A DNA stretch of 64,000 nucleotides from Diabrotica undecimpunctata (GCF_040954645.1 NC_092807.1:3658001-3722000); one strand, 5' to 3'; shown: positions 1 through 11,903, counted from the stretch's first letter. The notes: a model not told the origin generated them from the sequence alone. Made by a program: numbers and translations.

Positions 1-67
1 TCTCATCATAATTATTCCAGATTCGTTTCCTTCTTGGTTAGTTTACGTGGGTTTTTGGGAATTTTGG
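1..67 (+). CDS. Possible exon with hydrophobic segment
   Basis: The sequence is open from the window edge and ends at a strong donor (GG|GTAAGT at 68). Its one leftover base plus the two leading bases of the exon at 590 make a Gly codon, so the phases fit. An acceptor AG at 19-20 could make it a 47-base exon. A second frame is also open here, so the call is tentative. Confidence 0.35.
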
Positions 68-3000
68 GTAAGTCTCCATTATGATCCAATCTTTCCTGAC
101 GAATTTTCCAGTAGATTCAAGTTTGAATGCAAATAGTATATCTACCCACTATCGTTTTACTCGCAACTGAAGCCAGCTCTGCCGCGGAAAGGCCGACGAT
201 GAACTCGCAACAGCGCAGCGTTTTCTTCGATTTACGTGCAAGGCAGACAATCTACCGTCTGAGTTATGCGGCCCTTCACAAATATAAATATTTTTTAATA
301 AATGTGACAAGATGACTGTAACTTTGTAAATAGTAAATACAATATGTAATTATGCAGTTGGAAATTTACTTGCATACAAGAGACGATCAAAAATTGCAGC
401 ATTGATAAATTTAAAAATATTATAGATTATTCAATATTATTTCGTCTAAAATATTCCACTTGAAAGCAACGACCTGGGAAAACTATAAAATTTAATTAAT
501 CTGTGGCGTAAAAGAAATAAAGAGGTATTTCCATAGTAGTTTCACATTGATATCTAAAAAACCATTCCCAGTGAAAATTTTTTCGCTAGGTGCAAGTATA
601 GAAGTGGAAAGCACGTCAACTATCCAAAATTCGCCCGTGCCCAACCAGCACCTTCGCCTAAACCGCCATTTGACTGTTCCAGACTCGGGAGGGTCTAAAT
701 TGACTATCAATACCGCGTTCGGCAGCCAACTTATCGAGCTGTCAGAGGAGAATAGAAAGCCGCGAACGAGGCGAGTGCTGTCCAGCATAGCCTCAAGCTG
801 TGACGAACATCAAAGAAGCCAGGTAAGGATACAAACTTATATAAGAGTTTAATTTTTATATAGGGTTACAATTTGAAAATTTCTCGCCCTTGTGGTAAAT
901 AATTTTGCAATAAATTACACTACCAAAAACAGTTCTAACAACAACTCACTAAAATACGTTTTTATCTTGTTTATTGTATAGGGAATGCTGAACAGGATCC
1001 GTGAATCCAAATCTCTAGACCCACTTCCGGTGTCAAAAACCAACAAAGCCTCGGACCTTCTCGACAAATTCCTAAACGGAGGCAGAAGATCCATGAGGTC
1101 CTTAGAGAACTGTGACAAAATCAGCGAGATCCAAATCATAGCCCTACCAGAGGACAAGATGATCAATAACAATTTCCCCAACGGGAACCTCTTAAATATT
1201 CCTAGGGAAACTATCAATGTTTACGGGGATGACGTTCAGTCGCCACTCCTCAATATCAATAATCAGATTCCGGTTACTATAAGAAGGAGAGGGGGCAGCG
1301 CCGTGGATGATATGCCAGAGAGTGAGTTCTCAAAGAAGTAAGCGAATGATTTTTTACACTATTTAATAACACATAATTACAGTATATTCAACCAACTTAC
1401 ACCTCTAAACGATTAACTAAATTCGCAGAAAACCTTTTGTTGTAGTAAAAGGCACGGTAAACTGCACTGGTGTTCTCCTCAAGTGTGAGTTCGTCTTGTC
1501 TTAAACTAGGGATTGAATCTGAACTCTTAGCTGATAGCAAATAAGACAAATTTTAACTAAACATATTTATTAAAAAGAATAAAAAAAACAATAATCCACC
1601 TTGACAAAGCTTAACAATAATGAGTTATACTTATGACTGCGATGGGCTGCTTGTGTGTTGTAGATGTTAGGTCCTCCTAATTAAATGTTGTGTCCTCTGT
1701 AGAGCTGCAGTAACATGTGGATGTAGGTTCTGATTAAGTGGTTACAAATTCGCCAATAAATTCTTCATACGGTTAATAAATTTGAATGTTTTTGAATGTG
1801 TTTACAAAATTTTCCTACAGTCAATAAAATATGGTCTTGTCAAGAACCCAATAAACCTAAGAGAATTTTGTAGACCATAAAATGAGGCTTAGGCTTATAA
1901 TAATTTTTTCCCTTCTTTTATAAATTTCAAAAGGAGGCAAAAAATTATATTCTCACTACGTTAGAAAAGTTGACTGACAGAAACTAAGTGGGAGATTAAA
2001 ATGAAGTTAGCAGAGATGACATAGGACGTAAGCCTATGATAGAAATAGCTTTTGTCAACATGGAACAGAATATCTAGTCTACCGGATAGAAATAGAGAGG
2101 GCGAATATTTATTCTACGGGACAGAAAGAGAAAGAAAATAAAGACAGAGGGAGAAAGAGAAAAACAGAGGGCGCCAACTACTTTTTAAATAAAAAATAGT
2201 AAAAAGAGAAATGAAGTTAAAGTAATTAATAAATTAATAAAGAGATTAAAATAAAATAATTATTTAAATATAAATTAATAGAGATGTGACGTTTATAACG
2301 TTACAATATATTTAAAAAATATATTTCAGTTGTCATAATTTAACATAACTATTTATTATATAGTGTAGATAAATAAATATTGATTGTTGGTTATTCGTAA
2401 AGTTCTATTTTATTTACTATTTAGTTTGTTTACTATTAATATTGGCTATGAGTACGTGTGCTTGATTGTATAGTAATTTCCGGCCACTTTTAGTCTGTCA
2501 AAAAGTAATTAACTTCGCAAAAAAATAATTACTAAATTCACTAGACAGTTCGGACCGGGAATAGCGAACCGACTCTAAATATATTTAATTTTTTATTTGC
2601 AAATGAAAATACTTTGTGAGAAACATTTTAATTTGTTTATGTCCGGTTTCCAACCATTTCCAACTGTATACTTGGATGAGACATGAATATTTCCAAAGGG
2701 TGGAATTAAAAGAATTTGGCAAGACGATAGCATAAAATCAATAAAACACACACATAGCGAAGGCAAAAGACACATCATTCTTCATGATGCAGGAGAGAAA
2801 GAAGGCTTTGTAGAAAACGCAGATTTGATTGTTTCTTTAAAATCAAAATCTGCTGATTACCATGAAAACATGAATGCAGATATGTTTGTTAAATGGCTTG
2901 TGGAAAACTGTTACCTAGACTGAGTATAGTTTTAGATAATGCACCCTACCATTCGGAGATAATTTCGAAACATAATGACAAACTTGATGGCAAGGATCTG

Positions 3001-4973
3001 CGCATAATAACCAGTCTCTATTGGAACCAAAGTGCTGAGATAAAGATGGGCATAGATAAACACAGTGGGAAGATAGATATTAAAAAGGGTGTACGACAGG
3101 GATGCGTCCTCTCGCCGCTCCTATTCAATATATACTCTGAACAAATCTTCAGAGAAGCACTGGGAGAAGTTTCGGAGGGTATCAAAGTAAACGGAGAGGT
3201 AATCAATAATATTAGATATGCTGACGACACAGTTATTATCGCAAATGACTGCAACGAGCTTCAAAGACTCATGCAAAGCATACACACAGCAAGTCAAGAA
3301 TATGGTTTAGAACTCAATACAACCAAAACTAAATGCATGCTCATCAGCAGAACACAACAACCTCCGATGCAATTGACATTAAACAACCGAAAAATAAAAC
3401 AAGTGGAGACATACACATACCTTGGAACCACAGTCAACACAAAATGGGACCAGTCAACAGAAATAAGATCACGAATTGAAAAAGCGCAAAACGCGTTCAA
3501 CAATATGAAAAAGTGGTTCACAAGCAAAATCTCAATGGAACTAAAATTAAGACTGGTCAAGTGTTATGTTTTCCCGGTCTTGTTCTATGGAGCAGAGGCA
3601 TGGACCACAACGGAAGCCACCCTGAAGAAACTAGAATCCTTTGAGCTGTGAATATATCGCCGTTTTCTTCGGATATCCTGGACAGACCACATCACTAACG
3701 TGGAAGTAATGCAGAGAATAGGCAAAAGCAAAGAAATAATCTTCACCGTAAAGAAACGGAAGCTTGATTACTTCGGACATGTCATGAGGCATACTAAGTA
3801 CCGGCTGCTACAGTTAATAGTCCAAGGAAGAATCGACAGTAGGAGGGGACCGGGAAGAAGACGACACTCATGGATGCATAACCTGCGACAATGGTTCGGA
3901 CTAACATCGACCGAACTGTTCAGAGGTGCCGTAAACAAAGTCAAAATAGCCTTGTTAATAGCCAACGCCCGAAACGGATAGGGCAAAGGAAGAAGAATGA
4001 CAAACCAACAGTTTATATAGTTGACCAAATTAGTACTACGGTGACCGACGTATCACTGTCAGTTTAATCCCACCGAACACACCTGGGGTATATGTAAAAC
4101 GTATTATGATAATCACTTTGGATGCAGTGGATACAGTGAGGATGCAGTTAGGGATATGTGGCAAGAAACTCTTAAAACTACAACTCCAGAAATATGTGAC
4201 AAAACTGAAAATAAATGTGAAAAATTAATAGAAGAGTGATGGATCCGGGAACATAAAATTAGTGAAATTAATCCAGTGATTATAGATTTACATAATGATA
4301 GCGGTAGTGAATTTAGTGACGATGATGATGATTTAAAAATTTGAATAATCCACTATTACAATGTTATTAATTGTACAGCAGATTAACCATTATGTAACAT
4401 TCATTATTAGTCAAACAAACAATAATATTTAAAATTCCATTTAAATTTTTGCTCTTCATTTTATACAAATTAACTCTAACTGATAATACAGGCAAAACTA
4501 TTCTAAACAAAGTAAGTAATTAAAAAGATTATGGAGAACTCCAGTTCAGTTTACCGTGGCTTTTGCTACAACGAAAGATTTTCTGCGAATTCCATTAATC
4601 GGTTAGAGGTGTAAGTTTGTTAAATGTACTGTACAGAATCACTTTTATAGTTCTATGTACTGCTTAATTCCTCTTTTGTCTTTGATTTTCTTTGTTTGAT
4701 AATTTCGTATTATTAATGACTCAAGTCGTTTTATTGTCAGGTTTACTAATATTTTATGTTATAATATGAAGGTGGCGATCTTTGGAAGCAGTTTCAACAT
4801 CCTGCGCCCAACTGTCTGACGTTCCCAGCAAAAAGTCAATCTCCAAGAACGTGAAGAGCTGGTTGATGGGTTTATTCAACGGTAACGGCATCAAATCCAG
4901 CAATTCGTCATTGAGAAAGGGCGTTATGAACGAGTACAACAATCTGCAACCAGAAAAGGAAAGCATCGTTTAA
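1..4973 (+). CDS. 3' part of an unrecognised host gene (four exons)
   Basis: The model joins exons about 1-67, 590-822, 982-1337 and 4772-4973. Every junction has GT/AG, and phases agree: phase 1 after 67, phase 0 after 822, phase 2 after 1337. The stop is TAA at 4971-4973. The first piece reads a hydrophobic stretch (FVSFLVSLRGFLGIL) that could be a membrane segment. The remaining roughly 260 residues are polar, Ser/Asn/Arg-rich and look disordered, as in a cytoplasmic tail. The tail ends with a more conserved-looking patch (VKSWLMGLFNGNG) followed by a Ser/Lys-rich end. I do not recognise the family. The last intron (1338-4771) is swollen by a transposon. A 5' part must lie left of the window. 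The last three exons are well supported; the first is less certain. Confidence 0.62.
590..822 (+). CDS. Exon of unrecognised host gene
   Basis: The acceptor is a T-rich tract ending in CTAG at 588-589; the donor is CAG|GTAAGG at 823. It encodes a Ser/Thr/Arg-rich stretch starting ASIEVES and ending DEHQRSQ. Base composition is clearly richer in G+C than the flanking intron DNA, which supports coding. Phase 0 at its end matches the next exon. Confidence 0.6.
982..1337 (+). CDS. Exon of unrecognised host gene
   Basis: The acceptor is TTGTATAG at 974-981; the donor GTAAGC starts at 1338. It encodes 118 residues plus two bases, in the same frame as the exon before. The protein is polar, with a basic run (IRRRGGS) and acidic Ser patches (MPESEFS). 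No domain was recognised. The leftover AA plus G from 4772 gives Lys. Confidence 0.65.
1380..4631 (+). mobile_element. Tc1/mariner-like DNA transposon with ~98-bp inverted ends, complete but dead
   Basis: Both ends start CAGTA and are flanked by TA (1378-1379 and 4632-4633). The inverted repeats pair over about 98 bases (1380-1478 with about 4533-4631), sharing the block AACTTACACCTCTAA. Inside, on the plus strand, transposase remains are readable: the DDE motif YLDETW near 2670, then VLDNAPYH near 2930-2952, then YHCQFNP with the third acidic residue in NPTEHTW near 4050-4080, and an Asp-rich C-terminus near 4310-4340. The reading frame is broken by stops and by an inserted LINE at 2984-3995. 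It sits in the last intron of the gene above, in sense orientation. The transposase is related to the one at 54.9-56.1 kb. Confidence 0.85.
2984..3995 (+). mobile_element. LINE (non-LTR retrotransposon) fragment nested in the transposon
   Basis: A 5'-truncated reverse transcriptase starts at LDGKD and includes the GVRQGCVLSPLLF block and the catalytic YADD (RYADDTVII). It continues to the C-terminal zinc-binding-like region (YFGHVMR...) and ends shortly after LLIANAR. A 10-base duplication AATGACAAAC flanks it (2974-2983 and 3996-4005). Removing the insert restores the host transposase frame across the site (KHNDK then PTVYIVDQ). One stop near 3651 splits the ORF. It belongs to the same family as the LINE at 43.3-45.3 kb. 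Confidence 0.88.
4772..4973 (+). CDS. Last coding exon of unrecognised host gene
   Basis: The acceptor is ATGAAG at 4766-4771. One base completes the Lys codon, then the frame reads WRSLEAVSTSC and runs 66 codons to TAA at 4971-4973. The segment with Trp, Leu and Phe (VKSWLMGLF) is the only hydrophobic patch of the tail. A likely 3' UTR follows, with an AATAAA-type signal near 5653, though that distance is long. Confidence 0.62.
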
Positions 4974-5826
4974 TGAAAATGGAAATATTGGAGATACTGC
5001 GGGAGTTGGAACTCTTTTCGAGTCGATTTAAAGTTGTTTAGGAGTTTATGTAAAATTTTATTAGACCGGGTTCTTCAATTTGAACGTCGGTGGTTGTTTT
5101 AGGTAGCACCTTGGATTATATATACCCCAATGGGGTGCCGTTCTGTCAAAAGCGTTCACTAAATATTTTATGATTTATAAAATCATATAAAAAAGTCTTT
5201 GATATAGTAAAAATATTCAGTGTGGGGCGTTTTCTACTTAGCTATTAAAATATTTCCAAAAATGTTGGATGTTTGGCACATTGTCAATCAGAAATGTGGT
5301 TTTGTGATGAAAGGAAGGTTGTGGCAAAGAGTTTATGTAAGTATATATACTATTATATTTATTCTATTTGCTTTAATCAGTCACAGGTTTATGGTAAGGT
5401 GCTTTTTTGCTAACTGGTCGTATAGTTCAGTTAAATCTTGGACTATTCTAGTTTGTTAAAGAGTGTGTTAGTCAGTGAAAGAGAAACCTTGATTGTTTCT
5501 CAATAACATTTTAGTGTTTTGAATGGACGAAATAACGGAATTTGCATCGTATTTGTGTACTGAAAACATCACTGACTAACGAAGACTTTTGCTGAGGTTT
5601 AGTTCACCATGCAATGTGTGTCTACAACAGTAGTAAAGTAATATTTTTCTAAATAAAGACTTAATAATTGAGGGGGTCAGACGTAAAAGGGTTTAAGTGC
5701 AGTTTTGATAGTTCTGAGATAATCAGCGTCAAAGTTGTTTAAGTATTATAAATTCTAGGAATGATGAAACTAAAATATGTCTAATGTAGAATGTTCTATA
5801 AAATGATAAAAATATAAGGGTATATT
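4974..5826. other. Intergenic stretch, no gene seen
   Basis: AT-rich DNA downstream of the first gene. It probably contains that gene's 3' UTR, with an AATAAA near 5653. Short open frames here show no coding character. Confidence 0.5.
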
Positions 5827-5838
5827 ATTATTCTTACT

Positions 5839-6258
5839 TCTTCTTCTCATTGCGCCGTCTCCTTTCGAAGGTTGGCGATCCAAATGGCAATTGTAGTTTT
5901 GGAAACTGCTGCGCGAAAGATCTCTGCGGATGAGCGGTCGAACCATCTCCTCAGGTCTTTCAGCCACGAGTTCTGGCGTCTTCCTACTGATCTTTTGCCC
6001 TGTACTTTTCCTTCCAGTATAACTTGAAGTAATTCATATCTTTCGCCTCTCAGCACATGACCCAAGTATTGCATTTTCCTCTCTTTGATTATTCTTAGTA
6101 ATTCTTTTTGTTTACACATGCGACGAAGTACCTAACATTAGTAACTCTTTGTACCCATGGAATCCTCAACATTCGTCTGTATATATACATCTCAAAGGCA
6201 TCTATTCTTTTTTCTATTTCAGAGTTCATTGTCCAACTTTCACAGCCATTCAGTAAGA
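5839..6258 (-). mobile_element. LINE 3' end, 5'-truncated
   Basis: The minus strand encodes the last ~130 residues of a LINE reverse transcriptase: RRMLRIPWVQRV, then YLGHVLRGERYELLQ, then SVGRRQNSWLKDLRRWF, ending AVSKTTIAIWIANLR. This C-terminal block is typical of an abundant insect LINE family. It is flanked by the 12-base duplication ATTATTCTTACT (5827-5838 and 6259-6270). The tail on the minus strand is GAAGAAG-rich. Frame changes between the two conserved pieces show it is dead. Confidence 0.85.
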
Positions 6259-6414
6259 ATTATTCTTACTATATCCTTACTATATCCTTCAATTTTTTCA
6301 ATTATTGAAAAAATGTACTTGAATCGAGACATGGTGTTTATAAATGTTACTGGTAAAAGTTCAAGTTCAGATGTTAGCTACTATTATTTATTTTGTAAAC
6401 TTTTAAGTACAGTA

Positions 6415-6693
6415 TCATTCGTAATCCGACTCTGAATATCTTCTTCGGCATCGTCCAGTATGTTTCAAATTTCGATAAAAGGAATGGTGACATAAAGGAA
6501 TGTAGTCCAAGAGGCTTAGCAAATTTTTATATTTAGCATCCTTAATTGGTAGCGTCGTGTCATTAATAGGGTTCAATTTGGAGAGCTGAAAAGATGGACG
6601 TCCACTTTGTGCTTTTCCCATAGTACACATAAAAAATTCAATATCCTGGTTTAAAGTATGCTTATAACTGAAAGCCAGTTTTTCTTTGACCAA
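6415..6693 (-). mobile_element. Fragment of an unclassified repeated ORF family
   Basis: A 92-codon minus-strand frame reads MVKEKLAFSYK at its start and LPIKDAKYKNLLSLLDYIP near its end. I recognise this type of C-terminus from a repeated, transposase-like insect ORF family that also carries EIRHKFLEPGHT and FSDG-PSQNKN motifs. Those motifs appear at about 9.0 and 52.4 kb. The class of the element is unknown to me. The link to the other two fragments is by memory of the family, not by overlap. Confidence 0.35.
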
Positions 6694-6699
6694 CGGAAT

Positions 6700-7917
6700 C
6701 CTTTTTAGGATCTTTCATTATTTCATGTAAGATCGACAATGAGTAAAAATCTTCTGTCGTCATGTTGTAAACTACAAAATTTGAGGATGTATTTTTTTAT
6801 AACAAGTTTCCAATCTGCTGGAACAAAAACTTAGGGAATTTGTCGTTTCTTCTTTTCAATTAAACCAAAACTACGGTCACACTCATAACCGAACACAGAG
6901 AAGCGACACTACTTTGAAGTTACGTGGCCAAGCCGCCAATGACAGCTAACAACCAGAAAATTAATAGTCAGTGGGCATATCACACAATATAAATTCACAC
7001 ATGTCACACAATATAAAATTGAGCATTTATGTTGACTTTCAATAAATATGAAATATTGCACTGAAAAAATAGTTACCTGCAGGGCCAGCTTTTGTTGACA
7101 TTCTTAATGGTGTAATTATTTTTGATTTACAAAAGGTAATTTACTGATGCCACCCGGCTGTCGCGGAAGTTACGCTAAAACGTCTTTTGACGTGACCCGT
7201 CTTTAAAGAGTTACACAATGAAATTTTTTTAAAACAAATTTTAAGACAGTTTCCACGCCACCCCAGAGTCTTGTGGCGCGTTACTTTTTTTGAATGGGTG
7301 TTCACAAATCCTATAATTATTATAAAGTGAATCTATTTTGAATAACAAACCTTCTCGTCTGCAAGCTTCTATCCACACTTTGGCACTAAAAATTTTTAAC
7401 AGAACAAATTTTAGATAAACAAAGAACTTTTTCTGTATTTATAAATAATACTTTATTACTTACAACTATAAGAGTATTAGTATATGCTAAGTATATTGTA
7501 AGTAATGAAATATTTAACTTTTGTCAATATCTAATCTTAATAAATTTACAGTTTTCTCCTGACTAAGTCACAAAAATGTCACTAAATATTGAGATATACA
7601 ACAAATAAAGTTTCAATATTTTTTATTTGTAATTCCCATTTCAAACTCCTAAATATTTTATGTATTCCGATTCACATATTTGATCTTTGTTATTTATATT
7701 TAACGAATTAAAAATTGGCAGACAACTTTTGCATATAGCAAAAAGTAGATGAGTATTTAGTTTTTTCATAATTTAATGTAAGTTTGTTTATTTGCAACCA
7801 TGTTTTTACAATTTTGAAGTCTTGTTCTGTTGTAATTGTATGATTTTACCAATTATCGGTCTAATTATGTTTCCAACAATTTTTAGTTTGAGCATTTTAG
7901 TAATTTCTTTGTTTCGT
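6700..7917. other. Non-coding AT-rich stretch
   Basis: No gene was found. A short segment near 6880-6910 resembles the segment near 8948-8985 (GTCGCTTCTCTGT on one strand), so it is probably debris of the same repeat family. Confidence 0.4.
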
Positions 7918-7921
7918 TTAA

Positions 7922-8272
7922 GAGCGTAGGCGTAAAATTTCGGGCCAATGCTTTTTAAATGCAATAATTTTTTTCGAATCCTGAGAAAACTAACAAATAT
8001 TTTTGAAAAATTTAAACGCAGAATAAAAGATTACATTATTACCGAGGGTCGAAAGTCCCTTAGAATCCAGACCCACACTTCTCTTTTTTTTTTCACCCCT
8101 GTAACTTATTAAAATAAATATTATAGAAGTTTTCAGGGACTTTCGGCCCTTAGTAATAATGTAGTCTTTCATTCTGCGTTTAAATTTTTCAAAAATACTT
8201 ATAGTTTTTTCAGGATTCGAAAAAAATGAATGCATTTAAAAAGCATTGTCCCGAAATTTTGCGCCTAAGCTC
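7922..8272. mobile_element. MITE with long inverted repeats and TTAA flanks (copy 1)
   Basis: A 351-base element with no coding. Its arms (7922 to about 8062, and about 8127-8272) pair over roughly 145 bases, beginning GAGCGTAGGCG on the left and GAGCTTAGGCG on the right (reverse complement). TTAA stands on both sides (7918-7921 and 8273-8276). TTAA is the target of piggyBac transposases, so this is probably a piggyBac-mobilised MITE; a TA target cannot be excluded. A second copy lies at 49387-49674. Confidence 0.82.
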
Positions 8273-8689
8273 TTAAATCAAATATTCTCGTGTATAAAAC
8301 CCTCTATATATTTTTATTTCCTAAAAATACTATATTCGTATTGTTGTCTTTGAGCCCGGCCACCATCTGTTGATTTTTTGTCCTGAGCCTTCGGAGACTT
8401 GCGTCTTTCAATAAAAGAAATAGCACTGAAACCAAATTTAATGTTTTTATTTTGAACTATCCCTTGGCAGACCAAAGTTTATTTTTTATAGCTCGGACAG
8501 ACACGTCGGCGTCGGCTTACTGTTCGAAAGTCAAACCAATACTATTATGTAATAACTAATAATAATTACAAAGCAATAGTAATTACCTGTTATTATTCTT
8601 AAGAAATCTAAATAAACTTATTCCTTTTCCTGTCACAGATGAACATCCGCGAATCGCACAAATATATCCAGACATTTTAAATATAAATT

Positions 8690-8777
8690 AAACTTTTAAC
8701 TATAAACTATAGCTATAAACTTATATATTTAACTATAACTATTTTAACTATAACTATAAACTTTTAACTATAAATAA
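8690..8777. repeat. AT-rich minisatellite-like block
   Basis: Imperfect repeats of AACTATAA / TTTTAACTATAAAC-type units run through this block. It is degenerate, without a clean period. Confidence 0.6.
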
Positions 8778-8836
8778 ATTATATAAATGGTCAAATGCAC
8801 TTGTTGTGTTGAGTATTTACCATAGACGCCTACGAA

Positions 8837-9122
8837 CTATCGAAAACAACCAGAATTAAAGAATAAGCACGTGTTTTTGACAGTTAAACAACCAGAATCG
8901 GGCGTGCGTATACAAAAATGGTACACGTTTTGGATCGTTGTGTCGCTTCTCTGTATTCGGTTATTCTCTGGTATAGGTGTGACCAGGTTCCAGAAACTTG
9001 TGACGGATCTCGGTGATATAAGTAGCTTGAACGATGAAGGAGAACACTTTGCAGATGTTTTTGTTTTTATTCTGCTCTCCACAAGTCACTATATGCAACT
9101 ATCTTTGTTACCTTGGGGGTAG
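8837..9122 (-). mobile_element. Fragment of the unclassified repeated ORF family
   Basis: On the minus strand one frame reads YITEIRHKFLEPGHTYTR (about 8965-9030). This matches in layout EITHVYPVRGHSYL of the element at 52.4 kb. Stops and frame changes surround it. It is most likely a decayed transposase-like ORF. Confidence 0.4.
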
Positions 9123-9709
9123 ACACCTGATAAATTTTATCAGACATGAGCCTTTTCCTGGGAACTTCTTGCTGCAAAAAGACAACAAAAATAAACCCAA
9201 ATTACATAAAAGATATAAATAATACCCTATATGGATTAAGTTCCCTCAATTTTCCTAACTAACTTGTTTTTTGGGTTGAATTTGTCTGTCTGTGGTTTAA
9301 GTTTCATGTCAGCTAATATATTTTTGTGTTTCAACAATTTTTTTCTTTAATTTTAGACCTTGTTCACAAAAGTGCACTTAAACCCTTTTACTTCTAACCA
9401 TCTTAATTATACTAGCACATATTTTGATAAAGAAAACGTATCTAGTGACTTAATTGAAAGCAAATAGGAAAAATGTAGGTGCTATTTAAGATTTGGCATT
9501 CTCAAAAGAAGCTATAGAATCATTTTGGGTGGTTTTTATACAGTAATACAATCTATTTCCAAAAAACTATTGGTCGTATTGGCCGAAATAGAAATTACAA
9601 ATAAATTTTGACCATTGAGTTTTGTGCGGTCCAACTGACTGTATTTACTAAAATGTATTATCTATGTGAAGAAGTATACATGTAGAAAATACAGATTTTC
9701 TCGCTAGTA

Positions 9710-11029
9710 CGAGGCGTGTTTTTTAAGTAAGTACCGTTTTGGAATTAAAAAAAGACGTGCAAAGATATGGCAATAATTTTATTTTTACATGAAAGCCTGT
9801 ACCTTAATCTACTTTTCTACATAATTTCCGTGAATATTGAGGCACTTGTCATAACGTGGCAGCAGTTTTTGAATACCCTCCTGATAAAATTCTGCCACCT
9901 GACTTGTTAACCACTGCATCACAAATGTTTTGACTTATCGTCTTCAAGACGCTGACCGCCCAGGTGTTTCTTCAAGTGCTGGAACAAATGGTAGTCGCTG
10001 GGCGCCAGATCAGGGCTGTATGTAGGATGATCTAGAGTTTCCCATTTAAATGATTTGATGAGATCTTTGGTCTGATTAGCCACATGTGGACGGGCATTGT
10101 CATGCAGCAAAACGATACCCTTACTCAACTTGCCACGTCTTTTGTTCTGGACTGCACGACGCACATTTTTCAATGTCTCACGCTGCATTGATTGTCTCAT
10201 TATGAAGCAGAAACTCCACTAGCAATACTCCTTTTCTGTCCCAAAAAACTGTGCACATGATTTTCCGGGCAGAAATTGTTTGCTTAAACTTCACTCTTTT
10301 GGGTGATGATGAATGTCGCCATTCCATGGATTGTTGTTTCGATTCTGGTGTGACGTAAGCCACCCACGTTTCGTCACCAGTAACAATTTGGTCTAAAAAA
10401 TCTTCACCTTCACTGTGGTACCGCCCAAGGAAAGTCAATGCACTGCCTAAACGTTGGGTTTTGTGCAAATCCGTCAACATTTTTGGAACCCAACGTGAAC
10501 ACAATTTCCGGTAATTCAAGTTCTCGGCAACAATGAGATACAAAACACTACGAGAATACTGAGGAAAGCAGTCGGGCAATAATGAAATTCTAAAGCGTCT
10601 GTTTCCTCTCACCTTTTCGTCCACTTTCTGCACCAAATTTTCATTAACGACCGAAGGACGCCCACTCCGTTCTTCATCATGCACATTTGTGCGGCCATCT
10701 TTAAATGCTCTCACCCATTTCCTTATCATTCTATCACTCATAATGTTTTGTCTGTAAACTTCAACGATCTCACGATGACTATCGATCGGTTTTACGCCTT
10801 TAGCACTAAGAAATCGTATAACAGCCCGTACTTCACAATCAGCGTGACTCACGATTGTTGGAGGCATCTTAAACACTGGAGTAAACAAGTATACAATGAA
10901 GAATCAGACTGTAATGGCGTCAGTGCGTAGACAAGAGATGTAGGTAACCAGCGCTCATGCGCGGAACGCCGACCGTAGCGCTGCGGCGGCGGAATCGCAA
11001 AACGGTACTTACTTAAAAAACATGCCTCG
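9710..11029 (-). mobile_element. mariner transposon, full length, frame-broken
   Basis: This element is 1320 bases long, the usual mariner size. The inverted ends match over about 32 bases (CGAGGCGTGTTTTTTAAG and its partner), with TA at 9708-9709 and 11030-11031. The minus strand encodes a transposase: an N-terminal helix-turn-helix region (VRAVIRFLSAKG... MIRKWVRAFKDG), then WVPKMLT (the mariner WVPHEL site), TGDETW (first Asp), HDNARPH (second Asp) and YSPDLAPSDYHLF (third Asp, so DD34D). The stop is at 9810-9812. The frame shifts near 10178-10200 and again near 9919, so no active protein is made. Confidence 0.93.
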
Positions 11030-11031
11030 TA

Positions 11032-11757
11032 TATAAGATGGAAAATATTCAAATATTTTGTTCACGCAGTTTATTTCGATTCATAAGCTTCCATAGAAGT
11101 TAATATTGGCTTCACCTGCCCCTTCTTGATTTTCTGTTCATTTGCTTTTTTTTATTGTTCAATCTGATGCTTCTTGCATCTATCTTACTGTCTATCCTAT
11201 TGTATTGTCCTTCTTCTTTTCTGTTGTCTATCTTTATATGGAATATGTTTATATACCAAGCCAACACGACATTCTTTACTACAAAACCACCCAAAATACC
11301 AGATCGTTACCCTAAAATAATTAAAAATTATGTATCTAAGGTACGATCGACTCATTCGACCAAAATAGTTCAAAAACTATTTGGTTTGCACCCCCCAAAG
11401 TAAGTGCATTTAGAATCCCTTATTGTGATGATCAGTGTGATCTTGCAAGCAAAAATTTTTATTTGTTTTAAGAGCATGTTTTAAAAAAAAACGTTTGTTT
11501 GTGCTGAAAAGTTTTGTTGCGTTTATTTTTAATCTTTTAGGTTTGTGTTGTTTCAAAACTGCACAAAAGAAATGTTTTCTTTGTATTTTTTTTGGTATAC
11601 GAGTGTCCAGACTTTATATGCAGTTAAAAATGAAAAGCAGAAAATATTTCTTTTGTGGCGTTGATGTATAAAGGGTGGCGTGGTACTCAATGGGAAAAAT
11701 CTACTGGAAAAACAAGTAATATATTAAGAAATCATTTGCCAAGAATATATACTTATA
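11032..11757. other. No gene seen
   Basis: AT-rich DNA with short open frames only, no recognisable protein and no clear repeat. Confidence 0.4.
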
Positions 11758-11901
11758 CAAGGTGAGTTTTTACTGTGACATCGATCGATAATTGCATTGT
11801 AGTACAAGATATCCAATAAACTTCAGAAACTAAATAAGTTTTTTGGATATTCTATACCATAATGGAATTATCGACCGATGTCGTACTAAAAACTCATCCT
11901 G
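11758..11901. mobile_element. Small TA-flanked MITE
   Basis: This element is 144 bases, almost entirely two inverted arms of about 64 bases. They start CAAGGTGAGTTTTTA and CAGGATGAGTTTTTA, with TA at 11756-11757 and 11902-11903. The size and TA target fit a mariner-mobilised MITE. It has no coding capacity. Confidence 0.82.
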
Positions 11902-11903
11902 TA

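Noticed and set aside
127..315. Open frame of 62 codons beginning MQIVYLP
   Set aside because: It lies in the intron between exons 1-67 and 590-822, has no splice sites that fit the gene's phases, and matches nothing I know.
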